Part shown: positions 56,109 to 64,000 of the stretch, piece after piece
How the letters are laid out: each line of letters opens with the position of its first letter
How positions within the stretch are numbered: position 1 is the first letter of the stretch
Assembly: GCF_010104355.1 (NCBI RefSeq)
Contig: NZ_CP044972.1
Coordinates: forward strand, 3,720,001 to 3,784,000
Length of the DNA stretch: 64,000 nucleotides
From: Hydrogenophaga sp. PBL-H3
Lineage (GTDB): Bacteria; Pseudomonadota; Gammaproteobacteria; Burkholderiales; Burkholderiaceae_C
Direction of reading: 5' to 3'
Program-made: the position numbers and the translations under genes
The notes under the pieces: model-generated
What the model was told of the DNA's origin: nothing
Database searches by the model: none
What the model saw: the letters and a program-made list of their open reading frames with translations, nothing else

Positions 56109-57503
56109 ATGAACGCCCCCTTGTCCCTGAGCCAAGCCGCGCAGGCGGTGGCTGGCGGAACGCTGCGTGCAGCGGACGTGCTGGAGTCCTGCATCGCGCG
56201 CATCGAAGCCACCGAAGCCCGCGTGAACGCGTTCACCGGCACGCGCTTCGAGGCCGCCCGTGCGCAGGCCGCGCGGGTGGACGCGCAGCGCGCGCGTGGA
56301 GATCCGCTGGGTCCGCTGGCCGGTGTGCCGTTTGCGGTGAAGAACCTGTTCGACATCGCTGGTGAAGTGACCCTGGCCGGCTCCAAGCTCAACCGCACCC
56401 ACCCGCCTGCCGCTGCAGACGCGGTGCTGGTGGAACGCCTGCAGGCCGCCGGTGCGGTGCTGGTGGGTTCGCTCAACATGGACGAATACGCCTACGGATT
56501 CACCACCGAGAACACCCACTACGGCCCCACGCACAACCCGCACAGGCTGGACTGCTCCGCCGGTGGTTCGTCGGGCGGCTCGGGCGCAGCCGTGGCCGCG
56601 GGGCAGGTGCCGCTGTCGCTCGGCTCGGACACCAACGGCTCGATCCGCGTGCCCTCGTCGCTGTGCGGCGTGTGGGGCCTCAAGCCCACCTTCGGCCGGC
56701 TCTCGCGGCGCGGCAGCTACCCGTTTGTGCACAGCCTGGACCACCTGGGCCCGTTTGCCGACGATTTGCATGGCCTGGCCCTGGCTTACGACGCACTGCA
56801 AGGCGCCGACCCGCTGGACCCGGGCTGCCACGCCACCGCGGTGCAGTCCACCGTGCGCTCGCTGACACTCGGTACCAAGGGCCTGCGCGTGGGCGTGCTG
56901 GGGGGTTACTTCACCGAGCACACCACCGCCCCCGCCCGCGAGGTGGTCGCGCTCGCTGCGCAGGCGCTGGGCGCCAGCGCCACCGTGGATTGGCCCGATG
57001 CGGTGCAGGCTCGCGCGGCGGCCTTCATCGTGAGCGCCAGCGAAGGCGGCGCCCTGCACCTGCACCGCCTTCGCACACAGGCTGCCGACTTTGAACCCTT
57101 GTCGGTCGACCGCTTCATCTCGGGTGCCCTGCAGCCCGCCGCTTGGTATGTGCGCGCGCAGCGCTTTCGCCGCGTCTACCGCGACAAGGTCAATGCGCTG
57201 TTCCGCGACTGGGACGTGTTGATCGCCCCCGCCACGCCCGTGCCGGCGCAACCCATCGGCACCGAGTGGGTCGAGATCAACGGCAAGCGCCTGCCATGCC
57301 GCCCTTCCATCGGCCTGCTCACGCAGCCCATCTCGTTCGCGGGCTGCCCGGTGGTGGCCGCGCCCTTGTGGCCACAAGGCACCGGAGGCTTGCCCATCGG
57401 CGTGCAGTTGATCGCGGCACCCTGGCGCGAAGACCTCGCGCTGCGCGCCGGCATGGCGCTGCACAATGCGGGCCTTGCCCACTGCAAACCCGTGGAGTTC
57501 TGA
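56109..57503 (+). CDS. AtzE/HpxY-like amidase (carboxybiuret hydrolase or oxalurate amidohydrolase type)
   Basis: The 464-residue amidase-signature enzyme has the triad Lys78 (PFAVKNLFD), cis-Ser near 154-155 (AGGSSGGSGA) and nucleophile Ser178 (DTNGSIRVPSS). AtzE, with AtzG, deaminates 1-carboxybiuret to 1,3-dicarboxyurea; the related HpxY acts on oxalurate. Both have the same small partner and the same NTF2-like third gene, which follows here. No AtzF or HpxW gene is in view, so the choice between the two reactions stays open. Confidence 0.88.
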   Translation: MNAPLSLSQAAQAVAGGTLRAADVLESCIARIEATEARVNAFTGTRFEAARAQAARVDAQRARGDPLGPLAGVPFAVKNLFDIAGEVTLAGSKLNRTHPPAAADAVLVERLQAAGAVLVGSLNMDEYAYGFTTENTHYGPTHNPHRLDCSAGGSSGGSGAAVAAGQVPLSLGSDTNGSIRVPSSLCGVWGLKPTFGRLSRRGSYPFVHSLDHLGPFADDLHGLALAYDALQGADPLDPGCHATAVQSTVRSLTLGTKGLRVGVLGGYFTEHTTAPAREVVALAAQALGASATVDWPDAVQARAAAFIVSASEGGALHLHRLRTQAADFEPLSVDRFISGALQPAAWYVRAQRFRRVYRDKVNALFRDWDVLIAPATPVPAQPIGTEWVEINGKRLPCRPSIGLLTQPISFAGCPVVAAPLWPQGTGGLPIGVQLIAAPWREDLALRAGMALHNAGLAHCKPVEF

Positions 57504-57878
57504 ATGGATACCAATCTGCCCGATGTGATGGCCGAGGTGACGGCCGCCTTTGAGCGCTATGAGCAAGCCCTGGTCGGCAACGACGTGGCCGTGCTCGACG
57601 AGCTGTTCTGGGACAGCCCGCACACCCTGCGCTATGGCGCCACCGAAAACCTCTACGGGATCGACGAGATCCGCGCGTTTCGCAACGGCCGGCCCGCCGT
57701 CGGCCTGCAGCGCACGGTGCTGCGCACCGCCATCACCACTCACGGGCGTGACGCGGCCACCACCAACATCGAGTTCCAGCGCGAAGGCAATCCACGCATC
57801 GGCCGCCAGAGCCAGACCTGGGTGCGCATGGCCGAGGGCTGGCGTGTGGTGTCCGCTCATGTGAGCTGGATGGCTTGA
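57504..57878 (+). CDS. AtzH/HpxZ-like NTF2-fold protein (DUF3225)
   Basis: The 124-residue protein has an NTF2-like alpha+beta fold ([53 protein letters not shown]). It matches AtzH and HpxZ, which travel with AtzG/AtzE and HpxX/HpxY. AtzH has been linked to decarboxylating or amidase steps on dicarboxyurea-type products, but its role is less settled. It starts directly after the amidase stop, and its own stop overlaps the GntR start. Confidence 0.86.
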   Translation: MDTNLPDVMAEVTAAFERYEQALVGNDVAVLDELFWDSPHTLRYGATENLYGIDEIRAFRNGRPAVGLQRTVLRTAITTHGRDAATTNIEFQREGNPRIGRQSQTWVRMAEGWRVVSAHVSWMA

Positions 57879-58618
57879 TGGTCACGCGCACCCTGCGCCC
57901 GGTGCGCGCACGCGCAGCCAAGGCCGTCGGCGTCGAGCCCTTCCAGTCGCGTGCCGAAGAGGTCTACCGCCAGGTCAAGCAGGACATCGCCGACTTCCGC
58001 CTCGTGCCTGGCGACCGTTTCACCGAACACGAACTCTGCGCACGGCTGACCGTTTCGCGCACGCCGGTGCGCCAGGCGCTCTTTCGCCTGCAGCAGGATG
58101 GCCTGGTCGAGGTGATGTTTCGCAGCGGCTGGCGCGTGCTGCCGTTCGACTTCGACAAGTTCGACCAGCTCTACGACCTGCGCATGGTGCTGGAGACCAC
58201 CGCCGTGCAGCGACTGTGTCTGCACGAGATGGCGGCTTCATCGCCGCAGCTGCAGGCGCTCAAGGAACGCTGGCTGGTGCCCGTGGCCGAGCGCAGCGCC
58301 GACCCGGCCGAGGTGGCGGCCTGGGACGAGGCCTTTCACGAAACCCTGGTGAGTGCGGCCGGCAACGCCGAGCTGGCGCGCGTGCACCACGAGGTGACCG
58401 AACGCATCCGCATCATCCGCCGGCTCGACTTCCTGCAGCAGGTGCGCATCGACGCGACCTACGACGAACACGCCAAGATCCTGCGCGCCATCCTGGCGCG
58501 CAAGGCCGACCGCGCTGATTTGCTGCTGCGCTCGCACATCCAGACCAGCCAGACCGAAGTGCGCAAGATCACCTTGCACCAGGTGTACCTGGCGCAGCAG
58601 GTGGCGCCAGCGGGTTGA
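57878..58618 (+). CDS. GntR-family (FCD) transcriptional regulator of the amidase operon
   Basis: The product of about 246 residues has a winged helix (DRFTEHELCARLTVSRTPV) and an FCD ligand domain (EAFHETLVSAAGNAELARV). I start at the ATG that shares its A with the TGA stop of the preceding gene (TGATG), giving coupled translation. It is the last gene of the transporter-amidase operon and probably autoregulates it; the dyad at 53128-53141 is a candidate operator. Six bases separate it from the convergent hydrolase gene. Confidence 0.92.
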   Translation: MVTRTLRPVRARAAKAVGVEPFQSRAEEVYRQVKQDIADFRLVPGDRFTEHELCARLTVSRTPVRQALFRLQQDGLVEVMFRSGWRVLPFDFDKFDQLYDLRMVLETTAVQRLCLHEMAASSPQLQALKERWLVPVAERSADPAEVAAWDEAFHETLVSAAGNAELARVHHEVTERIRIIRRLDFLQQVRIDATYDEHAKILRAILARKADRADLLLRSHIQTSQTEVRKITLHQVYLAQQVAPAG

Positions 58619-58624
58619 GGCGGG

Positions 58625-59284
58625 TCACACCCCTGCGAGCAATTCCGTCGACGTCGCCGACCAGCCCACGATCGCGCCTTGCGCTGTGATCATGGCCAGC
58701 GCCGCTGCGTGGAACGCGGGGAAGTAACTGGCGGTGCCGTCTTCCAGCACCAGGCAGTCGTAACCCCGGTCGTTGGCCTCGCGCAGCGTGGACTGCACGC
58801 AGACCTCGGTGGTCACGCCGGCCACCACCAGCTGGGTGATGCCGTGCGCCTGCAGCTGGTGCTGCAGGTCGGTGGCGTAAAACGCGCCCTTGCCGGGCTT
58901 GTCGATCACCACCTCGCCGGCCACCGGCGCCAGCGCGGGCACGATCTGGTTGCCCGGCTCACCACGCACCAGCACCCGCCCCATCGGGCCCACGTCGCCG
59001 ATGCGCAGGCTGGGTGAGCCGCGCAGCCGTTTGGCGGGCGGGCAGTCGCTCAGGTCGGGCGCGTGCGACTCGCGCGTGTGCACCACCAGGCCGCCCATGG
59101 CGCGCCAGGCAGCGAGCACACTGGCAATGGCGGGCACGATCGCCTGCAGCGGCTCCACCGTGTTGCCCAGCGATTCACCGAAGCCACCGGGCTCCACAAA
59201 ATCGCGCTGCATGTCGATGATGAGCAGCGCGGCGTGCGCCGGGTCGAGTTCGAAGTTGAACGGGCGGGCCGTGACAAGGCTCAT
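58625..59284 (-). CDS. cysteine hydrolase (isochorismatase fold), biuret/triuret hydrolase-like
   Basis: The 219-residue enzyme has the cysteine-hydrolase triad: D24 (LIIDMQRDF), K132 ([13 protein letters not shown]) and C162 ([11 protein letters not shown]). The segment [10 protein letters not shown] is typical of biuret hydrolase (BiuH) and triuret hydrolase (TrtA), which deaminate biuret or triuret. RutB and other amidohydrolases share this fold, so the substrate is not proven. It overlaps the ATPase gene by 4 bp and ends the BMP-transporter operon. Confidence 0.85.
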   Translation of the reverse strand: MSLVTARPFNFELDPAHAALLIIDMQRDFVEPGGFGESLGNTVEPLQAIVPAIASVLAAWRAMGGLVVHTRESHAPDLSDCPPAKRLRGSPSLRIGDVGPMGRVLVRGEPGNQIVPALAPVAGEVVIDKPGKGAFYATDLQHQLQAHGITQLVVAGVTTEVCVQSTLREANDRGYDCLVLEDGTASYFPAFHAAALAMITAQGAIVGWSATSTELLAGV

Positions 59285-60840
59285 GCGACGAGCTCCTCGG
59301 GCTGGGGTTCGCTCTGCATGGCATCGTCGCCATGGCCCCCGGCCATATGGGCACCGAGCAGCTTGCGGTCGGCGCCGACGGCCAGGGTTTCAAACACGAG
59401 CTGTCCACCGCTGATCACGGCCACGCGGTCGGCCAGCTGCATCAGTTCGTCGAGGTCTTCGCTGATGAGCAGCACGGCCGCGCCCCGGTTGCGCGCGGCC
59501 ACCAGCCGGGCGTGGATCTCGGCGGTGGCGGCGAAGTCCAGACCGAAGGTCGGGTTGCTCACCAGCAGCAGTTTCGCCTCGCCCGCCAGCTCGCGCGCGA
59601 GCACCGCGCGTTGCACGTTGCCGCCCGACAGCGCGCGAATGGGTGCGTCGATGCCCGGCGCCTTCACGCGGTATTCGTCCACCCAGCGCTGCGCCATGGC
59701 ACGAAGACGCGGCCACTGGATCCAGCCTGCCTGGGCCAGCGGTGCTTCGTCAAACAGGCGCAGCGCCATGTTTTCCGACACGCTCATGTCGGGCACGCAG
59801 GCGTTGATGAGCGGCTCCTCGGGCAGGCTGCGCACCTGCAGCACACGGTTCTGCTGGCGTTTGCCGGCATAGGCTTCGCCACGCACCGTCACCTCACCCC
59901 CCAGGCGCGCGCGCTGCCCAGTGAGGGCTTGCATCAGTTCTTTCTGCCCGTTGCCCGACACGCCCGCGATGCCCAGGATTTCGCCCGCGTGCACCCGCAG
60001 CGAGAGGCCGTTGAGGGCGAGGTCACCGCGGTCGCCCATCACGGTGAGCTCGTCCACCGCCAGCGTCAACTCGGCATCCAGAGGCTGCGCGGTCTTCTCC
60101 AGCAAGGCCTTCTCGGCCGCCTGGCCCACCATGGCATGCGCGAGTTCGTCGGGGTCGGTCTGCGCCACGGCCTTGCTCAGCACCAGCTGACCGCGCCGCA
60201 GCACCGACACGTCGTCGGCGTAGGCCGTGACCTCGCGGAACTTGTGCGTGATCATCACGATGGAACAGTCACCGGCATGCGCACGTTCCTTGAGCGCACC
60301 CAGCACCTCGTCGGCCTCTTGTGGCGTGAGCACCGAGGTGGGCTCGTCCAGGATCAGCAGGCGCGGCTTCAACAGCATCTGCTTCAGGATCTCCAGCTTC
60401 TGCTTCTGCCCTGCCGACAGATCGATCGGGTAGGCGTCAAGGTCGAGCGAGAACGGCGCGCTGGCCATGAAGGCGCTGAGCTCGGCGCGCGCGGCCTTCC
60501 AGTCGATCACGGCGGGCAGCGCGCCGCGCGCCAGCAGCAGGTTCTCGGCCACGGTCATGCCGGGCACCACGGTGAAGTGCTGGTAAACCATGCCGATGCC
60601 GAGATCGCGCGCCACACTCGGCGAGTGGATGTCCTGCTCGCGGCCGTCGATCAGCACCGCGCCTTCGTCGCCCCGGTGGTAACCCACCACGGCCTTCACA
60701 AACGTGCTCTTGCCCGCGCCGTTTTCCCCCAGCAGCGCGTGCACGGTGCCAGGGCGCACGGTGAGCGACACGCCATCGAGCGCGGTGAAGGCGCCGAAGC
60801 GTTTGGTCAGCTGGTAGGTGTCGAGTCGCAGGGCGTGCAT
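59281..60840 (-). CDS. ABC transporter ATPase with two nucleotide-binding domains (BMP/sugar type)
   Basis: The product of about 519 residues has two ATPase domains. The first has Walker [10 protein letters not shown], signature [11 protein letters not shown] and Walker [13 protein letters not shown]. The second has a degenerate Walker A (GVSGNGQKE) but an intact signature [10 protein letters not shown], the usual pattern for RbsA/YufO-like ATPases. It powers the two permeases further upstream. I start at the ATG with GAAGGA upstream; 17 residues of the longer frame are non-coding. Confidence 0.94.
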   Translation of the reverse strand: MHALRLDTYQLTKRFGAFTALDGVSLTVRPGTVHALLGENGAGKSTFVKAVVGYHRGDEGAVLIDGREQDIHSPSVARDLGIGMVYQHFTVVPGMTVAENLLLARGALPAVIDWKAARAELSAFMASAPFSLDLDAYPIDLSAGQKQKLEILKQMLLKPRLLILDEPTSVLTPQEADEVLGALKERAHAGDCSIVMITHKFREVTAYADDVSVLRRGQLVLSKAVAQTDPDELAHAMVGQAAEKALLEKTAQPLDAELTLAVDELTVMGDRGDLALNGLSLRVHAGEILGIAGVSGNGQKELMQALTGQRARLGGEVTVRGEAYAGKRQQNRVLQVRSLPEEPLINACVPDMSVSENMALRLFDEAPLAQAGWIQWPRLRAMAQRWVDEYRVKAPGIDAPIRALSGGNVQRAVLARELAGEAKLLLVSNPTFGLDFAATAEIHARLVAARNRGAAVLLISEDLDELMQLADRVAVISGGQLVFETLAVGADRKLLGAHMAGGHGDDAMQSEPQPEELVA

Positions 60841-60850
60841 GGGGTGTCCT

Positions 60851-61537
60851 TCACAACGACCGCAGGGCTTGGACGATGGCCGCCGTGTCACTCACCGCGC
60901 CGAACACGCCACCCTGCATGGGAATCATGTGGAGCGCGGCCTGGTGGTTGCCGGGATCGGTGGCGCCGGTGCCGTCGGACAGCATCACGCACTCGAAGCC
61001 GCGGTCGTTGGCCTCGCGCATGGTGGTGTGCACACACACGTCGGTGGTGATGCCGGTGAGGATCAGGTTGCGGATGCCGCGCGTGTGCAGGATCAGCTCC
61101 AGATCGGTGGCGTAGAACGAGCCCTTGCCCGGCTTGTCGATGACGGGTTCGACGGGCAAGGGCGCGAGCTCGGGAATGATCTCCCAGCCCGGCTCACCGC
61201 GCACCAGGATGCGACCGCAAGGCCCGGCGTCGCCAATGCCCGCACCCATCTGCCGCGAGCGCCAGCGCTTGTTGGCCGGCAGGTCCGACAGGTCGGGGCG
61301 GTGGCCTTCGCGGGTGTGGATCACGTGCAGGCCAGCGGCGCGCGCCGCGGCAAGCACCCGACCGATGGGCTCGATGGGTGCGCGCGTGAGCGAGAGGTCG
61401 TAGCCCATGGTGTCCACGTAACCGCCCACACCGCAAAAGTCGATCTGCATGTCGATGATGACCAGCGCGGTATTGGCCGCGCGCAGGTCGCCATCAAACG
61501 GCCAGGCGTAGGGGTGGGCCTGGGCAAAAACCGCCAT
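60851..61537 (-). CDS. second cysteine hydrolase, biuret/triuret hydrolase-like
   Basis: The product of about 228 residues is a paralogue of the 58625 protein, with D29 (VIIDMQIDF), K138 ([13 protein letters not shown]) and C168 ([11 protein letters not shown]), and the same [10 protein letters not shown] segment. In triuret degraders a BiuH/TrtA pair of such paralogues acts in series on triuret and biuret. The N-terminus ([10 protein letters not shown]) differs from the other copy. Its ATG overlaps the formamidase stop by 1 bp (TGATG), so the two are co-translated. Confidence 0.85.
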   Translation of the reverse strand: MAVFAQAHPYAWPFDGDLRAANTALVIIDMQIDFCGVGGYVDTMGYDLSLTRAPIEPIGRVLAAARAAGLHVIHTREGHRPDLSDLPANKRWRSRQMGAGIGDAGPCGRILVRGEPGWEIIPELAPLPVEPVIDKPGKGSFYATDLELILHTRGIRNLILTGITTDVCVHTTMREANDRGFECVMLSDGTGATDPGNHQAALHMIPMQGGVFGAVSDTAAIVQALRSL

Positions 61538-62553
61538 CACTTCTCCAGCAGGTTGGGCACGTTGCCCACGAAGGTGCGCGTGGGCGGCTCGAAGCCGCAG
61601 GAGCGCCCGTCGGTGTGCACCACCTGGGCTTCCCACGGCAGTTTGAAGCGCCCGGCCACCATGTCCTGCATGAAGGTGTAGGGGCAGTCCTGCGCGCCAC
61701 CCTTCACCGCCACATAGCCGCGGTGGCTGAACTGGTAGGGGTTGTTTTCCACACCCCAGTGCAGGCGCGCTTCGCGGATCAGGTCGGGGCGGATCTCGGC
61801 GCAGATGACCTCGTCGGGCCGGCCACCGCCTTGCGTGACCACGGTGCCTTCGTGGTCGCAGACCATGGCCTCGCCCATCGAATCAAAACTGCCGTCGCTG
61901 CCGCACAGGCACACGCTGGCGGTGGCCATGAGGTTCTGGAACGCGTTGGCCTGGTTGGTGATCTGCCAGGCGTGGCGGATGGGCGCGGTGTAGCCGGCGG
62001 TGCGCAGCATGAGTTCGGCGCCCTTGTAGGCGCATTCGCGCGCCATTTCGGGAAACATGCCGTCGTGGCAGATGATGAGCGCGAGCTTGATGCCGCGCGG
62101 CCCCTCGATCACCGGGATGCCCATGTTGCCGGGCTCCCACGGCTCCACCGGCACCCAGGGGTGGAACTTGCGGTAGTAGAGCTTGAGCACGCCCTGGTCA
62201 TCAAAAATGATGCCGGTGTTGTAGGGGTTGCCGCCGGGGTTGGCTTCCATGATGGAGAAGCAACCCCAGATGCGGTGCGTGATGCAGGCCTGGCGCATGG
62301 CCCCGACCTCGGGGCCGTCCATGCTGACCATGAGCTCGGGCGCGGTGCTCATGGACAGGCCATGCAGCGCGTACTCGGGGAACACCAGCAGGTCCATGTG
62401 GGCATAGCCTCGGCGGGCCTTGCCCACCATGTCCACGATCTTCTGCGTTTGCGCGGCCAGCTGCGCCGGTGTCTCCACCAGCGGCAACTGCAGCTGGGCC
62501 AGGCCCACCACCACGCCCCCGGGCGACTTGTTCAAGCCACTCAATCCATTCAT
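61537..62553 (-). CDS. formamidase/aliphatic amidase of the nitrilase superfamily (AmiF-like)
   Basis: The product of about 338 residues aligns closely with AmiF formamidases: Glu in VFPEYALHG, Lys in [18 protein letters not shown], Cys in [14 protein letters not shown] (the nitrilase triad) and the family-specific [17 protein letters not shown]. AmiF hydrolyses formamide to formate and ammonia. GGGAG precedes the ATG at 62553. Placement among transporter and hydrolase genes suggests it uses a small amide released or imported by the same system. Confidence 0.9.
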   Translation of the reverse strand: MNGLSGLNKSPGGVVVGLAQLQLPLVETPAQLAAQTQKIVDMVGKARRGYAHMDLLVFPEYALHGLSMSTAPELMVSMDGPEVGAMRQACITHRIWGCFSIMEANPGGNPYNTGIIFDDQGVLKLYYRKFHPWVPVEPWEPGNMGIPVIEGPRGIKLALIICHDGMFPEMARECAYKGAELMLRTAGYTAPIRHAWQITNQANAFQNLMATASVCLCGSDGSFDSMGEAMVCDHEGTVVTQGGGRPDEVICAEIRPDLIREARLHWGVENNPYQFSHRGYVAVKGGAQDCPYTFMQDMVAGRFKLPWEAQVVHTDGRSCGFEPPTRTFVGNVPNLLEK

Positions 62554-62581
62554 CGTCAATTGCTCCCGTTTCAGAGTTCGG

Positions 62582-63502
62582 TCAACGCTGCACGCCCAGC
62601 TCGCTCGGGGCGCCGCGCAGTACGCGCTGCGGCGCACAGGTCACCACCAATATCACCAGCGTCATCACATAAGGCACGGCGTTGAAGAGGTAGTAGTAGC
62701 CGGTGACGCCGACCGACTGCAGCGCCGGGCCGAGCGCGCCCGCGCCACCAAACAGCAGCGCCGCCCACAGGCAGGCCATGGGGCGCCAGCGCGCAAAGAT
62801 CACCAGCGCCACGGCAATGAGGCCTTGCCCGCTGGACAGGCCCTCGTTCCAGCTGCCGGGGTAGTAGAGCGAGAGCGACGCACCCCCAAGGCCGGCAATG
62901 GCGCCACCCACGGTGGTGGCCAGCGTTCGCACCCAGGTGACCGAGGTACCCAACGCGCGCGCCGCGTCAGACGAGTCCCCCACCATGCGCACCAGCATGC
63001 CCCAGCGCGTGTTGGCAAAGGCCCAGGCCATGAGCAGCGCGAGCAGCACGCCGATGGGGAACAGCGCGTTGATGTTGAGCGCGGCGCGCACCTGCGGGGA
63101 GTCGCTCCAGTTGCCCAGCGGGAGCGAACCCAGCGTGGGCGCCTGCGGCTGGATCAGCGGCTTGCCAAGGTAGAAGGCCAGGCCGATGCCGAGCATCATC
63201 ACGCCGATGCCCATGGCGATGTCGTTGACGCGTTTCATGGAACACGCCAGACCGTGCAGCAGCCCCAGCAGCGCACCGCTGGCCGAACCGGCGAGCACAC
63301 CCAGCCAGGCCGAGCCGCTCCAGTACGCCACGCCGAACGCGCTCATGGCCGAAAACACGAGCACGCCTTCCAGGCCGAGGTTGATGCGGCCCGACTTTTC
63401 GGTGAGGCACTCGCCCAGGCTCACAAACAGAAACGGCGTGCCCACCCGGATCGCGCCGCCCAGGATGGCCAGCAGCACCGCACCGATCGCGTCCATGTCC
63501 AT
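62582..63502 (-). CDS. ABC transporter permease, BMP/nucleoside type, second subunit (YufQ-like)
   Basis: The product of about 306 residues has nine to ten membrane helices and family segments KSGRINLGLEGVL and GIGVMMLGIGLAFYLGKP. It belongs to the branched-chain/BPD_transp_2 family used for nucleosides, sugars and some ureido compounds. Its ATG shares a base with the stop of the upstream permease. Genes downstream encode the formamidase, hydrolases and ATPase. Confidence 0.93.
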   Translation of the reverse strand: MDMDAIGAVLLAILGGAIRVGTPFLFVSLGECLTEKSGRINLGLEGVLVFSAMSAFGVAYWSGSAWLGVLAGSASGALLGLLHGLACSMKRVNDIAMGIGVMMLGIGLAFYLGKPLIQPQAPTLGSLPLGNWSDSPQVRAALNINALFPIGVLLALLMAWAFANTRWGMLVRMVGDSSDAARALGTSVTWVRTLATTVGGAIAGLGGASLSLYYPGSWNEGLSSGQGLIAVALVIFARWRPMACLWAALLFGGAGALGPALQSVGVTGYYYLFNAVPYVMTLVILVVTCAPQRVLRGAPSELGVQR

Positions 63503-64000
63503 CAGGCGGCTCCCTTCTGTGGCGCGGGCTGCGGAGCCGACACACGCTTGAGCACGTCCCAGCGGATGCGCCCGCGCGCGGCTTCGGCCGAAAGGATGAG
63601 CACGAACACAAAGCCCAGCAAAACCTGCACCGACGCATCGGGCAGGCCCAGACGGCGCTGCAGCAAACTGCCCGCCGCACCAAAACCCCCGAGCACGATG
63701 GCCACCGGGATGATGGCCAGCGGGTGGTGGCGCGCCGCAAAGCTCACCAGGATGCCGGTGTAGCCCAACCCGGCGATCACCGACGCATTGGCCGCCGTGT
63801 GCACCGCCGCGATCTCGATGCCGCCCGCCAGACCCGCCGCCGCGCCGCCCAGCGCACACGCCGTGATGACCAGGCGCCCCGCCGGCAGACCCACCAGGCC
63901 GGCGGCGCGCACGTTGCCCCCCACCACGCGGGTGGCAAACCCGTGGGTGGTCCGGCCCAGCCAGATGGCGGCCAGCACGCAGCACACCACGCCCCACACC
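63502..64000 (-). CDS. ABC transporter permease, BMP type, first subunit (5' end outside window)
   Basis: The visible 165 residues are the C-terminal half of a BPD_transp_2 permease (YufP-like): GRTTHGFATRVVGGNVRAA, GIEIAAVHTAANASVIAGLGYTG (listed as key pattern, not continuous) and SLLQRRLGLPDASVQVLLGFVF. The C-terminus is Pro-rich. The gene begins beyond the window edge, where the substrate-binding protein of this transporter is also expected. It is coupled to the second permease by a 1-bp overlap. Confidence 0.92.
   Translation of the reverse strand, partial: VWGVVCCVLAAIWLGRTTHGFATRVVGGNVRAAGLVGLPAGRLVITACALGGAAAGLAGGIEIAAVHTAANASVIAGLGYTGILVSFAARHHPLAIIPVAIVLGGFGAAGSLLQRRLGLPDASVQVLLGFVFVLILSAEAARGRIRWDVLKRVSAPQPAPQKGAA

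Overview
The window is GC-rich, densely packed bacterial DNA. Protein similarities, the fliG-to-fliR gene order, a CheZ-containing chemotaxis cluster, a PEP-CTERM protein and GC-rich intergenic repeats all point to a betaproteobacterium, most likely of the Comamonadaceae (Hydrogenophaga/Acidovorax-like). That taxonomic call is inference. No rRNA, tRNA, CRISPR array, insertion sequence or prophage gene was seen.

Region 1 (1-8852, + strand): flagellar export and switch genes fliG(end)-fliH-I-J-K and fliL-M-N-O-P-Q-R. Most overlap or lie within 20 bp of each other; the only real breaks are fliK/fliL (hairpins plus a repeat) and fliQ/fliR (a repeat). Region 2 (8849-14690): a TauE-type permease, a VOC protein, an MFS exporter, a PEP-CTERM surface protein with a putative sigma-54 promoter and upstream dyad, and a NarL-type two-component pair.

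Region 3 (14778-36462): chemotaxis and sensory genes. A cheZ-like gene, cheY, cheA, cheR, cheD, cheB and an Hpt gene are followed by a receiver/degenerate-Hpt protein diverging from a molybdopterin-fold protein plus hybrid kinase, an MHYT hybrid kinase, a chemoreceptor, an Aer-like PAS receptor and two further kinases. Six sites match the flagellar sigma-28 consensus (TCAAG/TAAA, 11-bp spacer, GCCGATA), so the surrounding sensory genes look like part of the late flagellar regulon. No cheW is present. Region 4 (36010-40598, - strand): a translationally coupled operon of solute-binding lipoprotein, triple-PAS kinase, Rcp1-like receiver and universal stress protein.

Region 5 (40791-48834): metabolic and hypothetical genes (cupin, two alpha/beta hydrolases, trypsin-like protease, HisC-like aminotransferase, secreted small protein, acyl-CoA synthetase, class II aldolase). 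Region 6 (48847-64000): catabolism and uptake of an organic nitrogen or aromatic compound. It holds a GntR regulator diverging from a Rieske oxygenase and its reductase across a perfect 22-bp palindrome; a decayed phosphatase gene; a NitT/TauT ABC transporter followed by AtzG/AtzE/AtzH-like (HpxX/Y/Z-like) genes and a second GntR; and, converging on these, a BMP-type ABC transporter with a formamidase-like enzyme and two cysteine hydrolases resembling biuret/triuret hydrolases. Together these suggest scavenging of ureido compounds (biuret, triuret, carboxybiuret or oxalurate). The two transport systems end 6 bp apart.
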